From the NCBI GenBank assembly GCA_002490665.1, contig DKUL01000057.1:124001-188000 (forward strand): a stretch of 64,000 nt of DNA, read 5' to 3'. Below, piece after piece: positions 20,101 to 25,664 of this stretch (the first letter of the stretch is position 1; each line of letters starts with the position of its first letter). The stretch comes from Lachnospiraceae bacterium UBA7205 (GTDB lineage Bacteria > Bacillota > Clostridia > Lachnospirales > Lachnospiraceae). Under the pieces are notes generated by a model that was given only the letters and a program-made list of their open reading frames with translations, was not told the DNA's origin and did no database searches. The position numbers were made by a program, and so were the translations under genes.

Positions 20101-22131
20101 CCAGCCATCTGCGTCATACACAGCTTTCTCACCCGTAAAGATGATGCGGTACTCTATGTCCCTGCCGTCCGCCGTCTTTTTCTGGATAGCCTTGGAGCCG
20201 TCAAGACCTGTCAGCTCTTTCCATTTATTATCCCATTGATAGTCTGATAACGCTGTAAAATCAACCCATGCGGTATATTCCTCATCGGAATCATGACCTT
20301 CCTTGAGGCCGCTTATATAGTCAGCGTCCCACTTGATACGCATGTCAAGCCGGAATACCGGGGTAAAATACTGCGTAGTCTGTCCGTTGCCATATGCTGA
20401 ACCAAAGAAATCCTCCGGCAGCTCACCCTCTGCGGGATATTTTGCCCCCTTGTCGTCCGCGAGCGTGTATTCAGCCTGTGCAAGCGCTTTCCGTACAGAC
20501 TCTGCATCCATACCCGTCCTCAATGTGAACGCTGCCGGCTCCAGTGTGAGTGTGGAAGGCTCAATCACAGCCTGAAGCACAACGCGGTCAGACGCCTTGT
20601 ATCTGCCCTCTTCACCCGGGTATGCATAAACAAGGTAATACTCTCCGGCTTCTGTGAGATCGTCCTTTACCGCACCGTCATCATTGCGTACCAGTGTATA
20701 GCGGTACGTAGCTTTTCCGGTTGTGGTACCATTTTCATCTCCGTCCCACTGATAATCCTTATCCGGATTTGTCTCATCCACATACTGCTGTATTTTCTCC
20801 CTTGTGTACCATGCTGACACTACTTCTTTGGCTGCGGCATCGTAATCAAGGACTGTCTCCTCATCATCACCTGTGCCTTTTGTCACTTTGAGTGTTTGCT
20901 CATCCACATAGGTGTTTATGATATCGGCTTTCTTTAAGAGCGCCGTGCCATCGTAAGTCCTGACAATGACTTCCGCCTTGTTGTCTTCCTTGCGCTCTAC
21001 CTTGACTGCCGTGTCAACAAGCTTCGCATCCACCTCAACAGGATAATATGCGGCTGCGTCCACGACATAATTTTTGCTGTAGGCTTCCTTGACTGCCGCT
21101 GTCACGATTACTACATAGTTCTTGGTGCTGTCAAAGGTTTTATCCGTTGTCGCCTCCGCGGACGGCTTTCCATCGCTGTCAAGCGTATGTACTGCTGCCG
21201 AGAAAGTCCACTGCTCTTTTTCGTTGGCTTTCACCAGCTCCTTCACAAATGCTTCTATGCTACCGCCTGCCGCTGCCTCGGCATCGCACTCCGGCTTAAG
21301 GGCTTTCGGCTTTACCACGAAGTTGATATATACTGTTTTTTCCTTGCAGATATTGTTCTCCTTGAGAAATATCTTCAGGCTGTAGCTGCCTGCGTCAGTC
21401 GGCACACTGTCCATTGGCGTCCAGTTCTGCTGATCCTGACTTGTCTCATAGGTGTACTCTATCAGACTTTTCAGCTCCGTCAATGCTTCATCGTCGGCAT
21501 CATCAACCTTGATTGTGAGCGCCTCCGACACCTCTTGAATTACATCGTCAAATAAGCCGACCTCTGCATACTCCCTTTCATATGTGTAGGTGTCCGCCGC
21601 ATCTCCTGCCTTTTTCGTGAATGCGCCAAATTTCTGCTTTGCGTCTACGACGATTTCAGCCTCCGGCAGCTCCGTGGGTGCGTCCGCATCGGCACTTTGC
21701 AGCTCCTCGGCTTCACCCTCCTCATCACTTTCCGGTACAGGGTCTTGTGCCTGTGCAGCGCTCTCTGCCGACGCAGTGCTTTCCGCTGGTGCAGTGCCCT
21801 CTGACGGTGTCGCATCCTCTGCTGGTGTAGCGCTTTCTGATGGCATGGAGCTTTCCGCTGGCGCGGAGCTCTCTGACAGTGCAGAGCTTTCTACGGCTGC
21901 CGGTGTTTCCGGGACGTCAGCGTTTTCCTGCGGCCGCGTCTCTTCCCCACCGCCGCCGACATCTGCTTCGTCTGCCGAACCATCTGCGGCTGTCTCAACG
22001 ACTTGTGCTGTTTCCGGGGCTTCTGCCGCCAGAGCCGTCGCAGGCATGGATTCAAACACCATTGCAACGCTCAGTATAAACGGCAGTGCACGCTTTGATA
22101 AAGCGCGTTTAAACAATTTTCGTTTAAACAT
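8173..22131 (-). CDS. giant secreted repeat protein 1 (4652 residues; Ig-like domains plus PPC-like repeats)
   Basis: This is an exported protein of roughly half a megadalton and of unknown function. A basic, hydrophobic signal peptide is probably cut after ALAA (residue 36). Residues 37-165 are a Ser/Glu/Ala/Pro-rich linker. Residues about 166-1420 hold successive MBG-like domains (pattern VPTDAGSYSL, YAYPGEEGRY). A Big_2 domain lies at about 1430-1530 (MAVGESQQLDLKI, ISIDPETGIVTAL), followed by FN3-like segments and another Big-type domain near 2190-2290 (WKSSNTKVASI). From about 2340 to the end I count about 24 repeats of 90-100 residues, each beginning with a pattern like xYYxFTxPxxGxYxxE and continuing to a YxLxV strand, as in PPC beta-sandwiches. 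There is no LPXTG, SLH, GW or hydrophobic C terminus. A surface adhesin or matrix role is inference. A paralogue lies at 42825-58451. Confidence 0.85.
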   Translation of the reverse strand: MFKRKLFKRALSKRALPFILSVAMVFESMPATALAAEAPETAQVVETAADGSADEADVGGGGEETRPQENADVPETPAAVESSALSESSAPAESSMPSESATPAEDATPSEGTAPAESTASAESAAQAQDPVPESDEEGEAEELQSADADAPTELPEAEIVVDAKQKFGAFTKKAGDAADTYTYEREYAEVGLFDDVIQEVSEALTIKVDDADDEALTELKSLIEYTYETSQDQQNWTPMDSVPTDAGSYSLKIFLKENNICKEKTVYINFVVKPKALKPECDAEAAAGGSIEAFVKELVKANEKEQWTFSAAVHTLDSDGKPSAEATTDKTFDSTKNYVVIVTAAVKEAYSKNYVVDAAAYYPVEVDAKLVDTAVKVERKEDNKAEVIVRTYDGTALLKKADIINTYVDEQTLKVTKGTGDDEETVLDYDAAAKEVVSAWYTREKIQQYVDETNPDKDYQWDGDENGTTTGKATYRYTLVRNDDGAVKDDLTEAGEYYLVYAYPGEEGRYKASDRVVLQAVIEPSTLTLEPAAFTLRTGMDAESVRKALAQAEYTLADDKGAKYPAEGELPEDFFGSAYGNGQTTQYFTPVFRLDMRIKWDADYISGLKEGHDSDEEYTAWVDFTALSDYQWDNKWKELTGLDGSKAIQKKTADGRDIEYRIIFTGEKAVYDADGWKAESASVMDTTTLSADKNHKVKADTATLEEKARIVTVEDAEPVEINVDGILEKYKDSGAGTLESPAWKIYDGDPLFGSRADYKKATVTGVESSTDESITYTWQRLNSFNNYVAYLEADNEKAENGKTNKENAEKELLKEDAWSWYTIDEVEDSVYLVPTNADLYRLKIDYKDKNNEKQPATAYVYFEIKKQAVITVAGNQYAEYGSSSATGTYSIYKIENNDLNAFMESYKAGTVEPLDWKCSGVKWKTEIADGDNWSEIPQNVSFIEGETYQRYAYFDSFGSGPVKNSEDKTERNKNGNPLNWANFTNIQNYASGTENKTYYNIPKKIEFGMGEIEFEVNASFIKDVVYNAKSATEGIAATDVIQLKDKATGADPEGVTLGTAAEQGDSNTVNVYWIRSYGNETELVPFNEAVYGGTYTLVANFSGNDKYKSAYVYLLNEKSERYQFTIKPLEIGIAPILKEVPVAGKPVSELVDQEQIAITGTIPDADKWLFEYNPWNFRDEIEGEQTGWYEGYGILNGSYDWQLKRNRALFGNTSFYKDGEQTNDVYLRTGREYFAKYDTDGQKLYGDYQYSYKIIDNPSDALKVEERGESDVVAASAFTNNDGWVDVIKTVEKEAGKNTKYTIIPREAIPFAYNNGYTVWTPDANTTAFEKDRNYLAFRIMVPREFYGEINEAAKNFIYKNSIIAAGGYSSNPERDDDNYYIKALFPVETEKDENGKDIIKAIDPFYITWEDGYTETFQIDLTNAVLESNLKNAVAPKSLAFNGVQAKMAVGESQQLDLKITKANLGDVIKINYRAVGNDADAISIDPETGIVTALKADKKAVTIEAYPVRLGDDGKTYEEITGKGVKIAKTKVTVTEVTAPAVKKIVSVDSTTIDVQYSPVKDGYRREIYVKEIPSDAAGKVDKAELKAWTNKKDNQFEKAIAEMTNGQWEAAGFAREPIYLSKTDENQPDNLDYEGGPCRYDAKLKLNVLRLTVPKPNTTYVVYVRNVSAARTLADGSRVTLSAAGTMKNFVTVKSQVWELIPWFEVANDDETDAENYNKPTVKNPVVYWTDNQNGLHDGTDKDDIGAKGRSKKGRIWTVDFVSAKSLQLMVDGEFDEKPSNPAAEGDDTIYKTLPIKKDKAMLADYVDPKLTYAVFDSEQDINDWNSNAKLINGKWVITNQSKYAAVKNGGKLTLKGVGADGEAVLYIYALADNGTYGYAELHVTARPTEVKGKKAKLKVGDQVRLAALLDYKEGKKKVPNYISTNITIKDTDKKAAEEAGFMLEQIWEENGRRLPNGETCVRGEWLITVIKNGNYSLPITDKVFENAEAEKAEKTEETTVTLTGAMLDPVKGLKVAYVDDSRITVNFAHAGNPEAFNIEVTDAAGRVIFKRLVWNNMEATEGIAWDSGLKETTVYRSSDNGGYYDKLLVKANAKSYWQELQRSAITQDIADNDDASYDEASCLAYFEKTKNYAYTIMSEKLLRLSSYNITVTPVFGNEAAAKPAKTKAKTTNIPASYENLNVIAPEDYGGADITYNNGNISQYPYFVAGNTYTLTFGDNDYARDRVTDTLAWKSSNTKVASIKANAGSFTAALKAQQQGTTVITVTSKITKKIVARYLVAVRSIGNGRGYLGEHERGYYDFYDEIVFGYDPGYQGKLEVLTFSNPVVVDENYLYGAAGVEGMNGANDATWVQFTAPSYGQYTFSCDGGSNIKVYRTRKLEAGSGEGSALNGRSFTLEAGEKLYFRICGTFTLRAMGYTDFARLTIANDSPKNALAVARSSWIAFTAPEDNCYTFKTVTDNKEENPAVTYTKTEFLKKGERTLIEITSKCYLYVEPMAKDAVELTVNEGNGVTVEFTKPEKDAEYPVEKWVKFTAPDSTYYQFDIDKTKLKGIENYVVIDFKNIRNTSVKDKGEVLAKAANKDSNREIFIEAGECVLIQFTVSDKTNYENAFKGDVEYSASVTVTSSEIKELAVGTTTVPEEKVSIFKFKIPEGHSLYNVETKGGATIDNVRDNKLEQVKFEDAAGNPVALNNAFTFEVDADGKSTLNGAKAGDTVYVQVRNQNEKAAEIIVTAKSGTQTIALGETPFTLDDDFEEWYTFTAPETAWYKLETETTANDSYDTHEMVVKKYENGKIFTDADGEMVNSGDLMELQAGGTVVFKVTAQGSETTAGNTTAAKITISEVIVTPIKADAAEATPVNLNGKADDVTYYAFTPVDTTADYTLRWEFPEDRNKPEIAIASDLNGTYNAVGNGADNYSSLTGKCYIKVTQKTDGAVSGKLSITSGKTTTKTLKLGVPTEITLEKKNDEQKFNFIASRALLGYRVEVANTTEPDELKDSSVYLNDNAFDTVDAGEAEYLDWTNENGITTLTVKANSDNVTVKVTVTENVPENLDADKTIDVTSQTLKWYTYSIPTSGRYTWPAESGVTWKQVLYYNQVNGELYSATADNYFTKGRRLYIQVKGESASETTKQVTIKMPEKVSDKLTYLMLDEPMKLVKNAYYGFKADEFGNYNIKGLSNDTLKYLEKNDIWSNNGELDKDEIVFFKAVYSGDKTVTVTKLPRSTVPVGTGDTDITDLENGETATFTFVARKTGVYEVKAASENATVTTSGGTAFGPQTIANYKAVALNAGQKLTVTVINQAKGEETKASFKLSITELKAEPVSETPTVPKQSVVWYEYTTPEDGAGITITITKPGKNTDPAATTTPKPEEVKGTQYYTYDAKTNLYQSADISKEAVKDRKFYFAIVNSEDADVTYTFKAAVTKKPENTVSFVGNEERTITYKVEKTGTYTFTAHSYDGGDFNAESDEFNGAFTNGKATTVILHAGDVMTVKVEQTSVSLGKNEGRHSLSYEIKLEKAVDVEVASGSPYEIKADDQAKDTDKLKDFIIEYTMEKAGDYAVEFEGGTVSMAGDGNKSFDEGLVPVDSGDMLVDSIVGDRVYFVVRDVKAKAGFRMSLNAVEALAAGTTTATVTYPAAKYYKLTVEDDKVYELQNIDPTGDPAPTAATVQYSTIGWRADSFEPLQAKTVNEDGNGETVYLKVTGSQDKDGDNYKASTYTLKLTEYTDFGTGQSGTLPKGETLFYMWKALATGAYTMETGDDPKVEIEVVVARNKDNETVGNPTMTDQTQYNKGDKVYFKVTATDPAAEAAYNLKMVQFVPEVSADGTFSGNVEKDKSKTYEWTVTRSGDYVMEYTGKAGIVVSKNGNAIGNPINQATGDTEEVLTKDAFDDDSFKLKRDDIITVEASNAGSETALAYNLSIKPITYAAVEEKEYTLQPGRYAYYKYTSSREENEVTKTGENVVFNEKNRTNDGKVKYYRAENTADPSAEVKYTLSIDAIKNLGEAPSGTVAKGRTVRLEYTADAEGQYLLTYEGKAAVTVDEEEIASESSEGTKVVREYYLADEPLRIAVTNENSETALDYKLSVVKVSYEDLKANTEIKDKEIDNTDIHYYKFTAAKGRYVLRFTGLDNVSIQYAVTEADFNGYEVSDPFNFNPEAGDNNIYLRVEKKDKTNSDKVKYSLVVKTYESLTADQPVDGTFAANADAYAYYKFTSPATGQYIIEHSGEGAYTVNGESGSTAVLSECVQLDRGQTKYFMVRKTDAADKEVKYNLVVKNYTSMTGNEAGGELEAGKTAYFKYTFNEVNEDAEYVLETNGTVSWSRNPYYGWNSVTDATSIGDIRPDRGDTLYFKAENNTTEKAAYKLALAAYTYKDVKPGDTEAGEVGKGKYVLLKYTPAGTGDYIVTIPTEGVTASIDGRRGAVTLTGGTTYKWTISHNPADADNASKYSITLTAVDRTELANGEKTDIKFTAETSGTQYYSYTIPADGQYVIEKSTGLYNVGIRVDGADASFDVSSSLYLKKGQVMDLSVDGSVSDAAYTLKVKREQSIPLTDGEAKEQKIASQEIISFSCPITEGGSYAVEASEGLTYYYRVVDTISDKDTTWRSLSSTTLSLTAGKSLYIRAYNSGTEENTCTVKVTSPSKQNADNDKPAEG

Positions 22132-22257
22132 TTTTCATGATCTCCCTTCTTTTTTTGTCAGGCGCCCTTATGACGCGCCGTTAATAATCCGTATCAGCAA
22201 ATGGATATTGCGCCATTTTTTTAACCGCCAGTATAATACCATCGCTAATACCACTTT

Positions 22258-22286
22258 ATTATGCTTAATATTTAATCATTTGGTAA
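22258..22286 (-). promoter_or_regulatory. promoter of giant gene 1
   Basis: TTACCA (22281-22286), a 17-bp spacer and CATAAT (22258-22263) on the minus strand. The same design (TTACCAAA, then TTAAG immediately before the -10) recurs at the other giant gene, which strengthens an otherwise weak -35. Confidence 0.6.
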
Positions 22287-22581
22287 GCCTTTTTAACACA
22301 TCTCTCATTACCAGTTCCACAAATTTCTTTGCATTTTCCCAGAAATCCTTGTCAGTTGTGTCCTTTTTTATATCTGCGCCTGCACTTTGCACATTTATTG
22401 TGCACCATAAATGGTTTTTCCGTCTTTTTTTATATGTTTCGCAAATTTTTGTGTGTATTTTGCCATTCAAGCAGAGCGCAAACTGCGTTTTTAAAATCCA
22501 TGAACTTTCCTTCCAGTTTATCATAGCTTTCTGAACAACGCGCCAAGTCCGTAAGGAAACGTGCAGACAGTGAGTTTCCTA

Positions 22582-22610
22582 TTGACTTTACCATAGTAAA
22601 CTGCTAACAT
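22582..22610 (+). promoter_or_regulatory. promoter of amino-acid ABC operon
   Basis: TTGACT (22582-22587), 17 bp, TAACAT (22605-22610). The spacer contains the short inverted repeat TTTAC/GTAAA, a possible operator. Confidence 0.55.
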
Positions 22611-22655
22611 GATAACGTAATAAACATTTAATTTTTTACCAAATGGAGGAGCATT

Positions 22656-23567
22656 ATGAAAAATATATTTACCAAAACTTTGACCCTAACGACAGCGCTT
22701 ATGCTGTCAGCCGCGCTTGCAGGATGCGGCAGCACACCCGCATCAAACACGGACCGTTCTGCAGCGGATGCACAGGAAAACAGTAACAGCCCTGTTGATT
22801 CCGACACAAATGCAGAACCGGAATCCAGTGCCGTCGCGGACGCTGCCGCGGCACAAAATGACGCATCCGACCTCGACTACGTCAAGAACAAAGGCACTCT
22901 GGTTGTCGGCATCACCGATTTTGAGCCGATGGACTACAAGGATGAAAATGGAGAATGGATTGGATTTGATGCGGACATGGCAAAGGCATTTGCCGAAAGT
23001 CTCGGTGTCTCCGCCGAATTTGTAGAAATTGACTGGGATAACAAGGTCATGGAGCTCGAGGGCAAGACAATCGACTGCGTATGGAACGGCATGACCCTCA
23101 CGCCCGAGGTCACAAGCGCCATGGAATGCTCCAATGCCTACTGCAACAATGCACAGGTTATCGTCGTACCTGTCGACAAGGCTGACAGCTTCCAGGACAA
23201 GGACAACATTCCGGAAGTAAGCTTTGCCGTCGAGGCAGGAAGTGCCGGTGAGGCACAGGCATCCATGTTTGAGCTGGAGCACACCCCTGTCACAACACAG
23301 GCAGATGCGCTGATGGAAGTGGCCGCCGGAACTTCGGACGCAGCCATTATCGACTCCCTCATGGCTGCCGCCATGGTTGGCGAGGGGACAGGCTATGCCA
23401 GCCTTACCTATACCGTCGGACTCAATAGTGAAGAGTACGGCGTCGGCTTCCGCAAAGGCTCTGACCTTGCAGCCGCGCTGAACGACTTTTTCTCTGCAAG
23501 CACCCAGGATGGCAGTATGCTTGCAGTTGCGGAAAAATATGGTGTACAGGCTGCCCTCATTAAATAG
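22656..23567 (+). CDS. amino-acid ABC transporter substrate-binding lipoprotein
   Basis: This is the extracellular receptor of a polar amino-acid importer (303 residues, SBP_bac_3 family). The signal peptide ends in LAGC with the lipid-bearing Cys at residue 24, then a linker of about 45 residues rich in Ser, Ala, Asp and Asn. The binding domain starts near residue 69 (KGTLVVGITDFEPMDYKDE) and shows the typical GFDADMAKAFAESLG and WNGMTLTPE segments. It starts after a clear GGAGGAG site and is followed at 33 bp by the permease. Exact substrate (for example Gln, Glu, Arg or cystine) cannot be read from the sequence. Confidence 0.93.
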   Translation: MKNIFTKTLTLTTALMLSAALAGCGSTPASNTDRSAADAQENSNSPVDSDTNAEPESSAVADAAAAQNDASDLDYVKNKGTLVVGITDFEPMDYKDENGEWIGFDADMAKAFAESLGVSAEFVEIDWDNKVMELEGKTIDCVWNGMTLTPEVTSAMECSNAYCNNAQVIVVPVDKADSFQDKDNIPEVSFAVEAGSAGEAQASMFELEHTPVTTQADALMEVAAGTSDAAIIDSLMAAAMVGEGTGYASLTYTVGLNSEEYGVGFRKGSDLAAALNDFFSASTQDGSMLAVAEKYGVQAALIK

Positions 23568-23600
23568 CGCCAGAAGAGAACAAGAAGCAGGAGATTCCTT

Positions 23601-24287
23601 ATGCAACTGATTATTGAACAATTTCCAATCGTTATCCGCTCGCTGAATATCGGTTTTTTACAGACCTTAAAGCTGTTTTTTGTCACGCTCATCGGCGCAT
23701 TCCCGCTCGGCCTGCTCATTGCGTTTGGTTCAATGTCCCACTTTAAGCCGCTGAAATACCTCTCAAGATTTGTCGTGTGGATTATACGGGGCACACCGCT
23801 CATGATTCAGCTGCTGATTATCTACTATTTTCCGGGGCTGATTCTGCATAATCCCATCTGGGGCAGTGGCGAAAGCGGACGCTTTCTGGCAGCCAGCGTT
23901 TCTTTCATTTTGAATTACGCATGTTATTTTTCGGAAATTTACCGTGGCGGCATCCAGTCCATTCCCGTCGGGCAGACCGAGGCAGGGCTTGTGCTCGGCA
24001 TGACAAAAACACAGATATTTTTTAAAATCAAGCTGCTGCAGATGGTCAAGCGAATTGTTCCGCCAATGTCCAATGAAATCATCACCCTGGTGAAGGACAC
24101 TTCCCTTGCCCGCATCATCGCATTGCAGGAAATCATCTGGGCGGGGCAGTCTTTCCTGAAAGGTTCCCAGGGAATTTCAGGCGCCATCTGGCCGCTGTTT
24201 TTTACCGCAGTCTATTATCTAATTTGGAATGGGATTCTTACAACCCTTTTAGGATACCTCGAAAAGCGGCTGGATTACTTTAAGTAA
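23601..24287 (+). CDS. amino-acid ABC transporter permease
   Basis: This is the membrane subunit of the polar amino-acid importer (228 residues, HisM/GlnP type). The N-terminal region FLQTLKLFFVTLIGAFPLGLL and the following helices give about five membrane segments. The EAA loop is visible around GQTEAGLVLGMTK with the following helix. AGGAG lies 7-8 nt before the ATG. It is co-transcribed with the binding lipoprotein. A single permease gene implies a homodimeric channel. Confidence 0.92.
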   Translation: MQLIIEQFPIVIRSLNIGFLQTLKLFFVTLIGAFPLGLLIAFGSMSHFKPLKYLSRFVVWIIRGTPLMIQLLIIYYFPGLILHNPIWGSGESGRFLAASVSFILNYACYFSEIYRGGIQSIPVGQTEAGLVLGMTKTQIFFKIKLLQMVKRIVPPMSNEIITLVKDTSLARIIALQEIIWAGQSFLKGSQGISGAIWPLFFTAVYYLIWNGILTTLLGYLEKRLDYFK

Positions 24288-24366
24288 GGAGATAGTGTGA
24301 AATTAAAATTTCACATATCCTGATTTGTACGCCTGCTAAAGCAGGCAGATGGGAGTTAGTGTGAAA
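24288..24366 (+). repeat. duplicated initiation-like segment with two hairpins
   Basis: GGAGATAGTGTGAAA (24288-24302) and GGAGTTAGTGTGAAA (24352-24366) are 15-nt direct repeats with one mismatch. Between them are the hairpins GTGAAATT/AATTTCAC (24297-24314) and GCCTGC-TAAA-GCAGGC (24331-24346). Each repeat pairs a GGAG site with a GTG; the second opens a 7-codon frame (MKKEHGY) whose stop is one base before the ATPase start, suggesting translational coupling. Confidence 0.5.
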
Positions 24367-24385
24367 AAGGAGCATGGTTATTAAT

Positions 24386-25183
24386 ATGGCTATTTTAGAA
24401 GTACGGCACATTCAGAAAACATTTGAAAAGACCCAGGTATTGAAGGATATCAGTTTTTCCATGGAAAAGGGACAGACCGTGTCGATTATCGGTTCCTCAG
24501 GAAGCGGCAAGACAACGCTTCTGCGCTGCCTGAACTTTCTGGAAAAACCGGACGGCGGCATCATTGCCGTAAATGGGGAGACGCTGTTTGACGCTGCCAA
24601 TCCCGCCACCACAAAGGAGCAGGAAATCCGCCGGAAACGCCTTCATTTTGGTCTCGTGTTCCAGTCGTTCAACCTGTTTCCGCAGTACACTGCCCTGCAA
24701 AACGTCATGCTTGCGGGACAGCTGCTCGCAAAGGAAGCGCCTGACTTCAAGACGCATAAAAAGGAGCGTCTGCTTGCCATCGAACAGCAGGCAAAGGAGC
24801 TGCTGTGCCAGATGGGGCTTGCCGACCGGATGGAAAACTATCCGCACCAGCTTTCCGGTGGTCAGTGCCAGCGTGTCGCAATAGCACGCGCGCTGGCGCT
24901 GACACCGGACATCCTGTGCTTTGACGAGCCGACCTCCGCTCTTGACCCCGAGCTGACCGGCGAGGTGCTGCATGTGATTCGTGAGCTTGCCGACAAGGAA
25001 ACCACGATGATTATTGTCACGCATGAGATGGCATTTGCGCGGGATGTCGCAGACCACGTTATCTTTATGGACAATGGGACAATCCTGGAGCAGGGAACGC
25101 CGGGCGATGTCATAGAAAACCCGAAGGAGGAACGCACAAAACAATTTTTGTCACGCTTCCATCAGGAGAAACAGTTTCTTTAA
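24386..25183 (+). CDS. amino-acid ABC transporter ATP-binding protein
   Basis: This is the ATPase of the importer (265 residues, HisP/GlnQ type). Walker A is GSSGSGKTT at residues 36-44, the signature LSGGQCQR, Walker B DILCFDEPTSALD, and the switch region VTHEMAFARDVADHV. It is slightly longer than usual because of a charged insert after the Q-loop (about residues 110-130, KTHKKERLLAIEQQAKE). The start at MAILEVRHIQ matches the family; the in-frame ATG at 24374 is too close to its GGAG. A strong terminator follows directly. Confidence 0.93.
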   Translation: MAILEVRHIQKTFEKTQVLKDISFSMEKGQTVSIIGSSGSGKTTLLRCLNFLEKPDGGIIAVNGETLFDAANPATTKEQEIRRKRLHFGLVFQSFNLFPQYTALQNVMLAGQLLAKEAPDFKTHKKERLLAIEQQAKELLCQMGLADRMENYPHQLSGGQCQRVAIARALALTPDILCFDEPTSALDPELTGEVLHVIRELADKETTMIIVTHEMAFARDVADHVIFMDNGTILEQGTPGDVIENPKEERTKQFLSRFHQEKQFL

Positions 25184-25219
25184 ATGAGTGGCAGTCACTT
25201 CGGTGACTGCCACTCATTT
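25182..25219. terminator. 17-bp hairpin with TTCG loop, bidirectional
   Basis: A perfect stem (25182-25198 with 25203-25219) and a TTCG tetraloop overlap the stop codons of both convergent genes, with short T/A flanks on each side. Confidence 0.9.
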
Positions 25220-25634
25220 ATTTCCGTTTTGCCTTTACCGATTCGTTGATTGCCACGCCAAGCATCACCACGGATGCGACCAGAAACGCAAAGTAGGCAT
25301 AAAACAGCGGTGTTGAGGACTCCACGCCCTCTATGTTCGCATACAGGTTTCCGCGCGACAGATATGCCGTAATCTCCCTTCCGCTGCGATACTCATAGAC
25401 ATTGTGCGCATTCTTGAGCGCGTATTCTTCTCCCTCGTACTCCACCGTGATATCGTAGGATGTGTACGATGAGTTGGTTTTGCGGTTTTCAAGCACGTGT
25501 TCCTCTGCACTTATGACCGTTGCCGTAACCTCCTCATACTCCACATCTTCCCTGTCCGAAAGATATCGAAGACCCACCGTGCCAATCACACATACCACAA
25601 ATAAAATCCACATCAGCATCGCTTTCTTTTTCAT
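25218..25634 (-). CDS. two-helix membrane protein with DUF3592-like domain
   Basis: The protein of 138 residues has a membrane helix at each end (about 6-25 and 109-128) enclosing an extracytoplasmic beta-rich segment with the spacing of DUF3592 (ATVISAEEH..., SSYTSYDITVEYEGEEYAL, REITAYLSRGN). No function is known for such proteins. GGAGGT precedes the ATG by 9-10 nt. It lies 30 bp downstream of the DUF4132 gene on the same strand and may be the last gene of that operon. The domain call is moderate; the membrane topology is clear. Confidence 0.65.
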   Translation of the reverse strand: MKKKAMLMWILFVVCVIGTVGLRYLSDREDVEYEEVTATVISAEEHVLENRKTNSSYTSYDITVEYEGEEYALKNAHNVYEYRSGREITAYLSRGNLYANIEGVESSTPLFYAYFAFLVASVVMLGVAINESVKAKRK

Positions 25635-25664
25635 TTCAATTTACCTCCAATTCCAATCATTTTA

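Larger units (their letters stand above)
22132..22655. other. divergent regulatory region between giant gene 1 and amino-acid transporter
   Basis: The region of 524 bp contains the leader and promoter of the giant gene (minus strand), the transporter promoter (plus strand), and A/T-rich sequence between. The minus-strand leader is about 120 nt, with GGGAG 10 nt before the giant gene start. No further gene is supported. Confidence 0.5.
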
